From the NCBI GenBank assembly GCA_934373635.1, contig CAKROZ010000001.1, positions 1 to 64,000 of the forward strand: DNA of 64,000 nt. Direction: 5' to 3'. A program made the position numbers and the translations under genes. Within the stretch, counting starts at the first letter, position 1; each line of letters begins with the position of its first letter. Shown here in pieces: positions 54,501 to 60,735 of the stretch. The notes beneath the pieces are model-generated. The model saw nothing but the letters and a program-made list of their open reading frames with translations. It searched no databases and was not told the DNA's origin. Source of the stretch: an uncultured Eubacteriales bacterium (GTDB lineage Bacteria > Bacillota > Clostridia > Oscillospirales > CAG-272).

Positions 54501-54684
54501 CGACCGCATCCGCCTCTCTTTCGACGGCTCGGAAAAGCTCCTCGCCGTCGCCGAGAGAAACCGCGATGAGATCGCCGAGGAGACCCTTGCCGAAGAAGTC
54601 ACGTTCGGGAAGAACTACGCTCACACCAAGGAGTGGAACGTCAACGGCGAGATGCTCACGATCTCCGTCGAGACAGTGAAATAA
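51523..54684 (+). CDS. ileS: Isoleucyl-tRNA synthetase, long (type 2-like) form
   Basis: 1053 residues, TTGGAGG before ATG 51523. Class I synthetase with PHIGH at 57-61 and KMSKS at 604-608, the CP1 editing domain between them (AWTTTPWTLPSN), an anticodon-binding domain (about 690-830) and a long C-terminal DUF5915-type region without zinc-finger cysteines. Length and FTFYDGPPTANGKPHIGH are those of the eukaryote-like type 2 enzymes, which are typically insensitive to mupirocin; that property is inferred. Expression is controlled by the T-box leader. Confidence 0.96.
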   Translation: MQEIYGKVSTNLDFVKREGETRAFWEREDIFGKSLKIREGAPEFTFYDGPPTANGKPHIGHVLTRVIKDLIPRYQTMKGRHVLRKAGWDTHGLPVELEVEKKLGIDGKDQIESYGLEPFIAHCKESVWKYKSMWEDFSAKVGFFVDMEHPYVTYTNDFIESEWWALKQIFDRGLLYKGFKIVPYCPRCGTPLSSHEVAQGYKTVKERSAIVRFRAKGEDAYFLAWTTTPWTLPSNVALCVNPKDTYCKVKAADGYTYYMAKALLDRVLGHLGEEGTPAYEILEEMPGSALEYREYEPLFECTGKEAAKQKKKAHFVTADGYVTMTDGTGIVHIAPAFGEDDSRVGRKYDLPFVQFVDGKGDLTAETPYAGVFVKKADPLVLADLEKEGKLFAAPKFEHDYPHCWRCGTPLIYYARDTWFIRMTEVREHLIRNNNTVNWIPENIGKGRFGDWLENVQDWGLSRNRYWGTPLNIWECSCGHRHAIGSIEELRRMSKNCPEDIELHRPFIDAVTVTCPACGGEMHRVPEVIDCWFDSGSMPFAQWHYPFENRDVFEKEFPADFISEGVDQTRGWFYSLMAISTLIFDKAPYKNVLVLGHVLDKDGQKMSKSKGNAVDPFEALDKYGADAIRWYFYSNSAPWLPNRFYGDAVVEGQRKFMGTLWNTYAFYVLYANIDGFDPTKYSFEEKSLSVMDKWILSKMNSAIRAVDEDLAAYKITEATRVLEELVDDLSNWYVRRSRERYWGKDMTEDKINAYLTLYTVLVNTAKIAAPFIPFMAEDIYRNLVLSVDKSAPISVHLTDFPTADEGRIDKALEENMDEVIGIVTLGRACRNAAAIKNRQPIAKMYIKAEKTPDASFLPVIAEELNVKEVEPTDNVRAFTTYTFKPQLRTVGPKYGKHLGAIRAYLSSLDGNAAMDELERDGHLSFTDGDSEILLTRDDLLIEMSESGNFESMSDKGVTVVLDKTLTPALIEEGNVREIISKVQTMRKDSGFEVTDRIRLSFDGSEKLLAVAERNRDEIAEETLAEEVTFGKNYAHTKEWNVNGEMLTISVETVK

Positions 54685-54710
54685 TACAGATTTTTTCAGA
54701 TGTTATCATA

Positions 54711-54750
54711 CAAAAAACGGGGATCCGCTACTGCGGACCCTCGTTTTTTG
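54711..54750 (+). terminator. Terminator of ileS
   Basis: CAAAAAACG...CCGC pairs with GCGG...CGTTTTTTG; usable in both directions. Confidence 0.85.
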
Positions 54751-54772
54751 TAAAGTTTTGTTTCGATTTTGC

Positions 54773-55143
54773 TCAAAATACGCAAGTCTCTTCGGCGATC
54801 CGCCCCGGCGCCTTGCGCATCCGGCGATATTTGCTCGGCGGCTTCTCCGTCAGGCGGCGGAAAAGCTCACTGTACCGCGACGGGCTGATCGCCTCGAGCC
54901 GTGCGAGGTCGCCTACGAAATACCGACGGAAGGCAGGTGAGGTATTCGCGACGGCACCGCTCTGCCGATTCTCAATCCGATGGACGTAGTACCCGAGGTG
55001 CAGCCCGCGGCGAGAAAGTAGCCCGCGATGCGGTCGGCAAAGGGAAAGGTCTCGATCTCGCGCGCAAGCCCCTCTTGGGTCAGCCCCGCTTCCTTTCGTA
55101 TCCGTTTGAGATTTTCCGCGAACGCGGCACAGATCGAGTCCAT
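54773..55143 (-). pseudogene. Frameshifted regulator with XRE-type start and AraC-type end
   Basis: ATG 55143 sits behind AAAGGAG and opens MDSICAAFAENLKRIRKEAG then LTQEGLAREI, a normal Cro/C1 (XRE) helix-turn-helix beginning; this frame runs on to 54913 with no homology. In the next frame, from about 54985 down to 54773, is RYFVGDLARLEAISPSRYSE followed by LFRRLTEKPPSKYRRMR, the second helix-turn-helix of an AraC-family protein. One frameshift near 54985-55000 would join them into a ~120-residue product. Either a decayed composite regulator or the fused remains of two genes. Promoter and upstream repeats survive. Confidence 0.6.
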
Positions 55144-55287
55144 CGAGAGTCTCCTTTCGGGAAAGCAAAGAGTCCGCGCCGCGATCCTTTCGGCGATCGC
55201 GGCTACGAAGCCCGTGTTTGTCGGCGCGGACGGAAGAATGTCGCCGTCCGAAGTCCCCGAAAAAGGGGAGCCGCCGATCCTGTCTCT

Positions 55288-55316
55288 ATTATATCTCTTA
55301 AAAATAGAAATATCAA
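55288..55316 (-). promoter_or_regulatory. Promoter of the decayed regulator
   Basis: Minus strand TTGATA, 17 bases, TATAAT, about 145 bases before the start codon. Confidence 0.65.
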
Positions 55317-55351
55317 GCCATAAATTTGGCCGCCCGAAGCGGTTTCTCCTC

Positions 55352-55418
55352 TTTTTCGTAGACTTTTCCGTGGAAAAGACCAAAATTTTTGTAGACTTTC
55401 CCTCGTAGAAGACCAAAA
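55352..55418. repeat. Two tandem 33-base repeats, possible operator
   Basis: GTAGACTTTTCC...GACCAAAA and GTAGACTTTCCC...GACCAAAA at 55358 and 55391. The first unit contains the palindrome CTTTTCCGTGGAAAAG. They lie just upstream of the promoter at 55288-55316. Confidence 0.65.
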
Positions 55419-55507
55419 CCGAAAAAGCCCTCGCAGAACGCGGGAGCTTCCTCCGATAAAAAATCAAGGGAACCGTCGCATGAAAGAAGGTCCGAAAGAA
55501 AAGAAAA

Positions 55508-55554
55508 GCGGCTGTCGTAAATAGGTATTTCAAAGACCTATTTGCGACAGCCGC
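55508..55554 (-). terminator. Repeat-family hairpin terminator (copy 2)
   Basis: GCGGCTGTCGTAAATAGGT pairs with ACCTATTTGCGACAGCCGC (one wobble) behind the minus-strand lipoprotein gene, followed on that strand by TTTTCTTTTCTTT. Its core equals the hairpin at 7010-7048. Confidence 0.8.
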
Positions 55555-55576
55555 CTGACTTTGTGTAATCTGAAAA

Positions 55577-56035
55577 TTACGCCTCTTTGACGATGTTCGT
55601 GATCTCGTTGATATACATGATGGAAAGCGGAACGACAAGGCAGTTGCCCTTCGCGTAGCCCGCGTTTTCAAGCACCTTCTGGAATTCCTTCACATCCTCG
55701 TTCGAGGAGACGTCTTTGACGAAGCCTTTGATGGTCTCGCTGTCTTCATACGCCTTCTTCATGTCTTCGGTCGACTTGAACTCGATGATGAGGGCAGAGG
55801 TGAGACCTGCGGTAAGACCTTCCTTCTTGGTCATGAGGTGAAGGGTAACGGTGAGGTTATCCTTCTCAAGCTCTGTCTTGATTTTTTCTGCGGTGTCTTC
55901 GAGCTTGGTGTTCTCTTCGTAGCCGTTCTTTTCAAACGCGCTCTTCAGGGCATTGTACTGCGAGCAGCTCGCAAGAGTAAGGACTGCCATCACGAGAACA
56001 AGGACGAGGCTGAGGACTTTCAGGGACTTTTTCAT
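55577..56035 (-). CDS. Small lipoprotein of unknown function
   Basis: 152 residues, ATG 56035 behind AAGGAG. Signal peptide with lipobox TLASC (Cys24), then an alpha/beta domain: EKIKTELEKDNLTVTLHLM, SALIIEFKSTEDMKKAYED and a C-terminal YAKGNCLVVPLSIMY. No known catalytic motif. Attached to the outer face of the membrane. Own promoter and terminator. Confidence 0.75.
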   Translation of the reverse strand: MKKSLKVLSLVLVLVMAVLTLASCSQYNALKSAFEKNGYEENTKLEDTAEKIKTELEKDNLTVTLHLMTKKEGLTAGLTSALIIEFKSTEDMKKAYEDSETIKGFVKDVSSNEDVKEFQKVLENAGYAKGNCLVVPLSIMYINEITNIVKEA

Positions 56036-56098
56036 GGTGTTTCTCCTTATGTAATGATAAAAATTTTCCGTCGATCCCTTATCGAACGGTGCGTAGAC

Positions 56099-56127
56099 AG
56101 TATAGCATATTTCCTCGATTTTGACAA
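56099..56127 (-). promoter_or_regulatory. Promoter of the small lipoprotein gene
   Basis: Minus strand TTGTCA, 17 bases, TATACT. Confidence 0.6.
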
Positions 56128-56239
56128 GAGACCGCGCTTTACAAAAAGAATTCATTCGTAAAATTTTTTACAAACATAACAAATTTGTAAAAAATCAAAA
56201 CCAACGAAAGCGTCAACAAAAAATCGCGAGCCTAAAAAA

Positions 56240-56286
56240 TAATTCATAATTCATCATTTTGAATTCGGAATCGAATTCCGAATTCA
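56240..56286. repeat. AATTC-rich dispersed repeat at the apbE stop
   Basis: AATTCATAATTCATCATT is followed by the inverted pair TTGAATTCGG/CCGAATTCAA. It overlaps the last codons of apbE and may end its transcript. Confidence 0.6.
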
Positions 56287-57315
56287 AGAAATCCCCTCGG
56301 TGCGCAAAACCTCTCCGTCCGCCGTAATCCAAAGCACCTCGACGCCGAGCGTCTTTGCGAGGGCGACGCCCTGCTCGTAAGGCATGGAGAAGAGCGCGGT
56401 CGAGAGCGCGTCGGCGACCCCGCTGTCCGATGCCATGACCGACACGGAGGCAAAGTATGTCGCGGGCGCGAGCGTGTTTTTGTCGATGATGTGGTGATAG
56501 TGCACGCCCCCGACCGTGACGTATCGCTCGTAGTCGCCCGAGGTCACGAAGGCGGTGTCCGAGAGGGAGACCGTCGCGGCATACCCGTTGCCGCGCGGAT
56601 CTCGGATCCCCGTCGAGAAGGGGGAACCGTCGGGATGCGAGCCGAGAATGACGAGATTCCCCCCCGCGTTGATGACGTAGGAATCCGCTCCGCGCGCACG
56701 CAGAAGCTCGGCGGCGCGGGCGGCGGCATACCCCTTGCCCATCGCGCCGACATCGAGCGAGGCGCTCGGGTCGGAGAGGCGCACCGTCCCCGCCTCGCGG
56801 TCGATCTCGAGCGCGTCGATCGAGATGTGCTCTCCCGCCGCGGCGAGCGCTTCTTCGCTCGGTGGGAGGGCGGACGCATCCCCGTCGGACACTCCTTCGC
56901 GGAAATTGTGCCAGAGCGTGAGCACCGCGCCCATCGCGACGTTGACGTAACCGTCCGTCGCGGCGTACATCTTCTTCGCGAAGAGGAGAAAATCGAGGAG
57001 CTTTTCATCCACCTTGAGCGGCTCGCCGCCGGCGAGGCGGTTGACGGTCGCGAGGTTGGTCACGCCCTCGTATTCGTGGTAAATATCGAACAACCGATGA
57101 TAAGTACCGAGAAGCTCTGCCGCGGCGTCGGCGTTTGCCGAGAAGTCCGCGTCGCTCTCCGCACGGTAGGAGGAGATCTCCGTCACCGTGTCAAAATACG
57201 TATAATACACCTTTTTCTTGCCCCGCCCGCCAAGCGAGCAGGAAAAGAGCAAAGGCAGAAATAAGCAAACAAGCAAGAACAGCGCAAGCAAGCGCCGCGT
57301 CGACCGATGATTCAA
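56284..57315 (-). CDS. apbE: FAD:protein FMN transferase, lipoprotein
   Basis: 343 residues. Lipobox LLFSC, then the ApbE fold with YTYFDTVTEISSY, TDGYVNVAMGAVLTLWH, SLDVGAMGKGYAAARAAELL, INAGGNLVILGSHPDG and the metal/FAD aspartate in TSGDYERY. ApbE moves FMN from FAD onto Ser/Thr of exported flavoproteins, usually for membrane or extracellular electron transfer. The gene upstream on the same strand encodes a lipoprotein with two related domains, a candidate partner. Confidence 0.94.
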   Translation of the reverse strand: MNHRSTRRLLALFLLVCLFLPLLFSCSLGGRGKKKVYYTYFDTVTEISSYRAESDADFSANADAAAELLGTYHRLFDIYHEYEGVTNLATVNRLAGGEPLKVDEKLLDFLLFAKKMYAATDGYVNVAMGAVLTLWHNFREGVSDGDASALPPSEEALAAAGEHISIDALEIDREAGTVRLSDPSASLDVGAMGKGYAAARAAELLRARGADSYVINAGGNLVILGSHPDGSPFSTGIRDPRGNGYAATVSLSDTAFVTSGDYERYVTVGGVHYHHIIDKNTLAPATYFASVSVMASDSGVADALSTALFSMPYEQGVALAKTLGVEVLWITADGEVLRTEGIS

Positions 57316-57334
57316 ACCTCTCTCCTTTCATAAT

Positions 57335-57621
57335 AAAAGTATCCTAAAAACGAAAAACCAAAAGAACAAGGCGCGCCCGCAATGCCGAACCCATTCGCAC
57401 GCGAAAAGCTACAAGAAAACAGCCTCACGGACGCACCAATTCATAATTCTGAATTCTTAATCATCCTTCATCTCATACAAAAGTATCCTAAAAACGAAAA
57501 ACCAAAAGAACAAGGCGCGCCCGCAATGCCGAACCCATTCGCACGCAAAAAGTTTCGAGAAAACAGCCTCACGGGCGCACCAAATTCATAATTCATCATT
57601 CATAATTCTTAATTCGAATTT
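57335..57621. repeat. Two tandem copies of a 144-base unit with AATTC-rich ends
   Basis: AAAAGTATCCTAAAAACG begins a near-identical unit at 57335 and again at 57479. Each unit also carries GGCGCGCCCGCAATGCCG and ends in an AATTCATAATTC-type stretch. 144 is a multiple of three and one plus-strand frame (57382-57591, 69 codons) runs through both, but no ribosome binding site is evident. On the other strand they form the gap between the duplicated-domain lipoprotein gene and apbE. Confidence 0.8.
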
Positions 57622-58603
57622 ATCTTGCCTGCGCCGCGGCTTTCTTCGTCGCGTTTTTGAATTCCGCGATATCGATGGTACAGCCGCTGTACAGGGTGCT
57701 GTCGGCGGCAACCGTCTTGCCGTCCTTTTCCTCGGTCTGAATGTTGCCGACACCCTCTCCGCTCATGCCGACGGTGAAGGCGGCGAAGGACTTCGCCTGA
57801 AGGTACCATTCGGTTTTTCCCGCGGCGGACATGCCGTAGGATTCCTTTTGCTCGCGCTTGGTCCCTTTGTAGGTCTTCTCACCGATCTTGCCTGCCGTGT
57901 CGAAAAGGATTTCCCCCTCCGCCGCGTCGACCACGGTGCCGAGGATCTTTCCCTCCGTGTCGAGCGCCGTCGCCGCAAGCGTCGTGAAGATCACGGCGCG
58001 CCCGTCCTTTTCGGCACTCGCCTCGGTAGAGTCCGCGGCAGAGGTGCGGAACGCAAGCCCGAGCTTCGCGGGCGCCATGGCGAGCGTCGTCTTTTGCGTG
58101 TCGGCGACCGCCTTCTTCACCGCGGAGAGCATGTCCCCGATGTCGATTGTGCAGGACGCCGAGAGCATGTCGTCCGCCGTGTAGACCCCGCCGTTTTCTT
58201 CCTTAGTCGGGAGCAGGGAGAGGTCGCGCTTCGTCTTTCCGACGAGGTAGTCCTCAAAGGCGCGCACCTCGACGAACCATTCCGCCTTCGCGCCGCCCGC
58301 CGCCATGCCGTAGGCATCGCCGAGCTCGGACTTCGTCGCGAAGGTCAGGCTCTCCATCGGAGGGAGCGTGCCGTTTTCGACGGAGATCTTATCCTCCGAA
58401 ACATCGATACGGCAGGAGACGATCTTCCCCTCAGGGGAGAGGACGACCGCCGCGGTCGTCACCGTCATCGCCGCCGTCCCGTTGACCGAGCCGGAGGTCG
58501 ACGCGACCGTCCCCATGCCGAGCGTGTGGGACTTCTCGCCGCCGCAGGCGACAAGCGAAAGCGCGGTGCCGACGAGAAGAAGAAAAAGCAGAAATTTTTT
58601 CAT
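57620..58603 (-). CDS. Lipoprotein with two related domains, partner candidate of ApbE
   Basis: 327 residues, ATG 58603 behind AAGGAAGG. Lipobox LVAC (Cys near 20), then two copies of a ~150-residue domain. Each copy has the order VV-DxxGKI, DAYGM or ESYGM, AEWFVEVRAFEDYLVGKT or TEWYLQAKSFAAFTVGMS, and SASCTIDIGD or YSGCTIDIAE. This kind of protein is common in gut Clostridia and distantly resembles FMN-binding domains, but the covalent-FMN motif (S/T-G-A-T/S) is not obvious. With apbE downstream it may be an exported flavin or redox protein. Function unproven. Confidence 0.7.
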   Translation of the reverse strand: MKKFLLFLLLVGTALSLVACGGEKSHTLGMGTVASTSGSVNGTAAMTVTTAAVVLSPEGKIVSCRIDVSEDKISVENGTLPPMESLTFATKSELGDAYGMAAGGAKAEWFVEVRAFEDYLVGKTKRDLSLLPTKEENGGVYTADDMLSASCTIDIGDMLSAVKKAVADTQKTTLAMAPAKLGLAFRTSAADSTEASAEKDGRAVIFTTLAATALDTEGKILGTVVDAAEGEILFDTAGKIGEKTYKGTKREQKESYGMSAAGKTEWYLQAKSFAAFTVGMSGEGVGNIQTEEKDGKTVAADSTLYSGCTIDIAEFKNATKKAAAQAR

Positions 58604-58745
58604 AAGCCTTCCTTGTCTTTCGGGAATCAAAGCTCCCCGAAATTTTCGTTTTCGGAAGGAACGCGCCGCCGCAAAAAGCGCACATCGCACCGAGCGAACC
58701 ACCATATAAAGCACGCATTTGCAATCAGGCAGACGCATCCCCACC

Positions 58746-58774
58746 ATTATACTCTGTTTTTCCCGCTTTGTCAA
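58746..58774 (-). promoter_or_regulatory. Promoter of the lipoprotein-apbE unit
   Basis: Minus strand TTGACA, 17 bases, TATAAT, 140 bases before the start codon. Nothing else is seen in 58604-58913. Confidence 0.8.
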
Positions 58775-58913
58775 TGTTTATGCAGGAAATCGAAAGCACA
58801 CGAAAAAATGTTCCGTCAAAAAATACGATCGATCAAAAAATCTCTCAACCAAAGAAGAAAGCGAAGGACAACAAATCCTTCTTGAAAGTGCGAAAATGCA
58901 AACATAGCATAGC

Positions 58914-58950
58914 AAAAACCGCCATGTCAAACCTCGACACGGCGGTTTTT
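58914..58950. terminator. Isolated terminator hairpin
   Basis: AAAAACCGCC-TGTC pairs with GACA-GGCGGTTTTT. No recognisable gene directly precedes it on either strand, so it may belong to a short transcript or isolate the two divergent units. Confidence 0.75.
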
Positions 58951-59015
58951 GAAAAAATCAAATCTTCATCTCACACGAAAATCTTCGCGAAAGACGTCCC
59001 TCAATCCCTGCAAAA

Positions 59016-59048
59016 AAATTACACCTATTGTTATAATAGGTGTAATTT
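59016..59048. repeat. Palindrome, left member of an inverted pair
   Basis: AAATTACACCTATT and AATAGGTGTAATTT around GTTAT: 14-base arms. TATAAT lies within it. Its core equals, in opposite orientation, the palindrome at 59171-59209. Confidence 0.8.
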
Positions 59049-59170
59049 CTGATACGAATTATATCACAATATTCAGAAAAAATCAATAGTTTTCACAAAA
59101 TTTAAGCAAAAAACCTTGAAAAACAGTAAAAAACTACATTCTATAATGCTTTTTCACCCAAAATTTCAAG

Positions 59171-59209
59171 TAATTTTTTCACCTATTATAACAATAGGTG
59201 AAAAAATTA
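59171..59209. repeat. Palindrome, right member of an inverted pair
   Basis: TAATTTTTTCACCTATT and AATAGGTGAAAAAATTA around ATAAC: perfect 17-base arms, 22 bases before the first lipoprotein gene of the cassette. A -10-like TATAAT stands at 59142-59147, so the palindrome would lie just inside the transcript, where a repressor or hairpin could act. Confidence 0.8.
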
Positions 59210-59230
59210 AATAAGTGAAAGGGGCATAAG

Positions 59231-59617
59231 ATGAAAAATCGTTTTGTATTGAGAACACTCCTGTTGCTATTAATTTCTGCTCTGCTAATAGTAAATTTGT
59301 TTGGTTGCGGAGAGTCAGAAAAGGAACCGGAAACAGTGTCGTATCAAAGTGCCATGGAGTACGCAGAAGCGTATGCAAAAAGTTCTAAATGTATTTCTGC
59401 CATCTCTCGAATGTATCCAGATTTTTATTGGAGATTCGGACCATATTGCACAAATTGCGTATTGTCCCAAAGCGGTGATACCTACAGTTGTGTAATTCAA
59501 GGAGGTGCAGGATGCACATTGAAAGGCGGGGAGTATAGAGCGTTTAATGATTTTACTATGATAGTGGAGGTGGATGCGTATACGGGACAATGTTTTTCTA
59601 CATATGAAAACAAATAA
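59231..59617 (+). CDS. Small lipoprotein of unknown function
   Basis: 128 residues, AAGGGG before ATG 59231. Lipobox LFGC (Cys27), then a small domain with four cysteines (SSKCISAIS, YCTNCVLSQ, AGCTLKGG) and VDAYTGQCF. AT-rich. First of four co-directional genes; spacing of 30-47 bases suggests an operon. Not recognised. Confidence 0.7.
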   Translation: MKNRFVLRTLLLLLISALLIVNLFGCGESEKEPETVSYQSAMEYAEAYAKSSKCISAISRMYPDFYWRFGPYCTNCVLSQSGDTYSCVIQGGAGCTLKGGEYRAFNDFTMIVEVDAYTGQCFSTYENK

Positions 59618-59647
59618 TTTTCCAAAAACAAATAAAGAGGTTTAAGT

Positions 59648-60244
59648 ATGAAAAAAACTTGGTTAATAGCATCATTTGTATTATGTATTTTCTTGCTTTT
59701 TTCTTGTTCGGACTCGGACGTTCAAGATGACATAAAAAGTGACATAAAATGCGCAGAACATGTCGGAATCGGACGATGTTCTCGTTGTGGATTAAATTAC
59801 TTTGATGAATTGTGCGAGGACATGACACACGCAAAATATAACTCGACGGAAGGATATTATTATACAACGATCGATGATTCTTATGTTTCCGGTTTTGCGG
59901 TTGAAATCGCATATTTTCCAAAATCAAAACACGTAGTTTTTGGAATGTCTGAGGTTATGGGTACGACAGAAATCACCACACTTTTGTCCATGACCGATGC
60001 AAACGGGAAATATGATTATAAGGTAGTGCGTTCGAGCGGAGGGGAGTTGTCAGGAACCATTGACGCTGCATCACTGGTGGAGAATGGAATTGTCCCGTAT
60101 GATATTTGCTCTTTCGGTGCACAAAAGAACGCGATTCTTCATTATGCCAATGACCGTATAGTTTCTTTGGTACATATCCTAGATATCCTTTATAGCGATT
60201 CCCCTATTACATCTAAAAACTTCGGTTTCACTTCCGTTGAATAA
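59648..60244 (+). CDS. Lipoprotein with CxxC motif, unknown function
   Basis: 198 residues, ATG 59648 with AGAGG upstream. Lipobox LLFSC (Cys20). Directly after it comes CAEHVGIGRCSRCGLNYFDE, a zinc-ribbon-like C/H...CxxCG element, then a mixed alpha/beta domain with no known motif. AT-rich like its neighbours. Not recognised. Confidence 0.7.
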   Translation: MKKTWLIASFVLCIFLLFSCSDSDVQDDIKSDIKCAEHVGIGRCSRCGLNYFDELCEDMTHAKYNSTEGYYYTTIDDSYVSGFAVEIAYFPKSKHVVFGMSEVMGTTEITTLLSMTDANGKYDYKVVRSSGGELSGTIDAASLVENGIVPYDICSFGAQKNAILHYANDRIVSLVHILDILYSDSPITSKNFGFTSVE

Positions 60245-60272
60245 TTTTTAGAGTCTACAATTCAAAATTAAA

Positions 60273-60689
60273 TTGAGAGGAAAAAATAAGAACACCAAAG
60301 AAAAGACAATCGATTCGGAAAATATAAGCGATGTCAATCACATTCGGTCTTTGTTGAATTGCTGCAAATTTATCGCCGTATTGGAGGTGCTCCTTCTTAT
60401 TACACTCGCCATCATTTCTTTCGCAACCGCCAAGGAAGAGGTTACCTATACATTCGCTTCCGGTCGCCCCTATGTAAAAGAGGAAATAAACCCGGAAAAG
60501 ATAGGCGCCGGTGTAGGTTATCTGATTTCCGCTCCGTTGGTCGGAGTATTTACATGGAGACTTTCTACAGTTTTTTGCGGTTTTCTGTATGATGTAAAGA
60601 AAATAAAAAAATATGTAATTTCATTAAATAAATCTCATGTCGATGCCAATGTCGAGGCGTCGAAGTCAACAAACGTTATAGAAGATTGA
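60273..60689 (+). CDS. Small membrane protein of unknown function, uncertain start
   Basis: 138 codons from TTG 60273, with no good ribosome binding site before it; GAGAGG at 60275-60280 would suit a start a few codons later, but no ATG/GTG is there. Two hydrophobic helices (VLEVLLLITLAIISFA and VGYLISAPLVGVF) separated by a short external loop. The frame and codon use agree with its neighbours. The true start may be non-standard or the gene may have lost it. Confidence 0.5.
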   Translation: MRGKNKNTKEKTIDSENISDVNHIRSLLNCCKFIAVLEVLLLITLAIISFATAKEEVTYTFASGRPYVKEEINPEKIGAGVGYLISAPLVGVFTWRLSTVFCGFLYDVKKIKKYVISLNKSHVDANVEASKSTNVIED

Positions 60690-60735
60690 AAGCGCAAAGT
60701 ATAATAAAAAATATAACAGAATAAGGAGAAATCAC

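Noticed and set aside
50983..54624. A 1213-codon open frame on the minus strand opposite ileS and the T-box
   Set aside because: Same mirror effect; ileS is unmistakable and the antisense frame shows no domain.
58768..59052. 94-codon plus-strand frame before the lipoprotein cassette
   Set aside because: It runs through a terminator hairpin and a palindrome, lacks a ribosome binding site and has no recognisable fold.
59016..59209. Miniature inverted-repeat transposable element
   Set aside because: No target-site duplication could be seen and each end is itself a full palindrome; kept as a finding in operator form, with copy-number search as the test.
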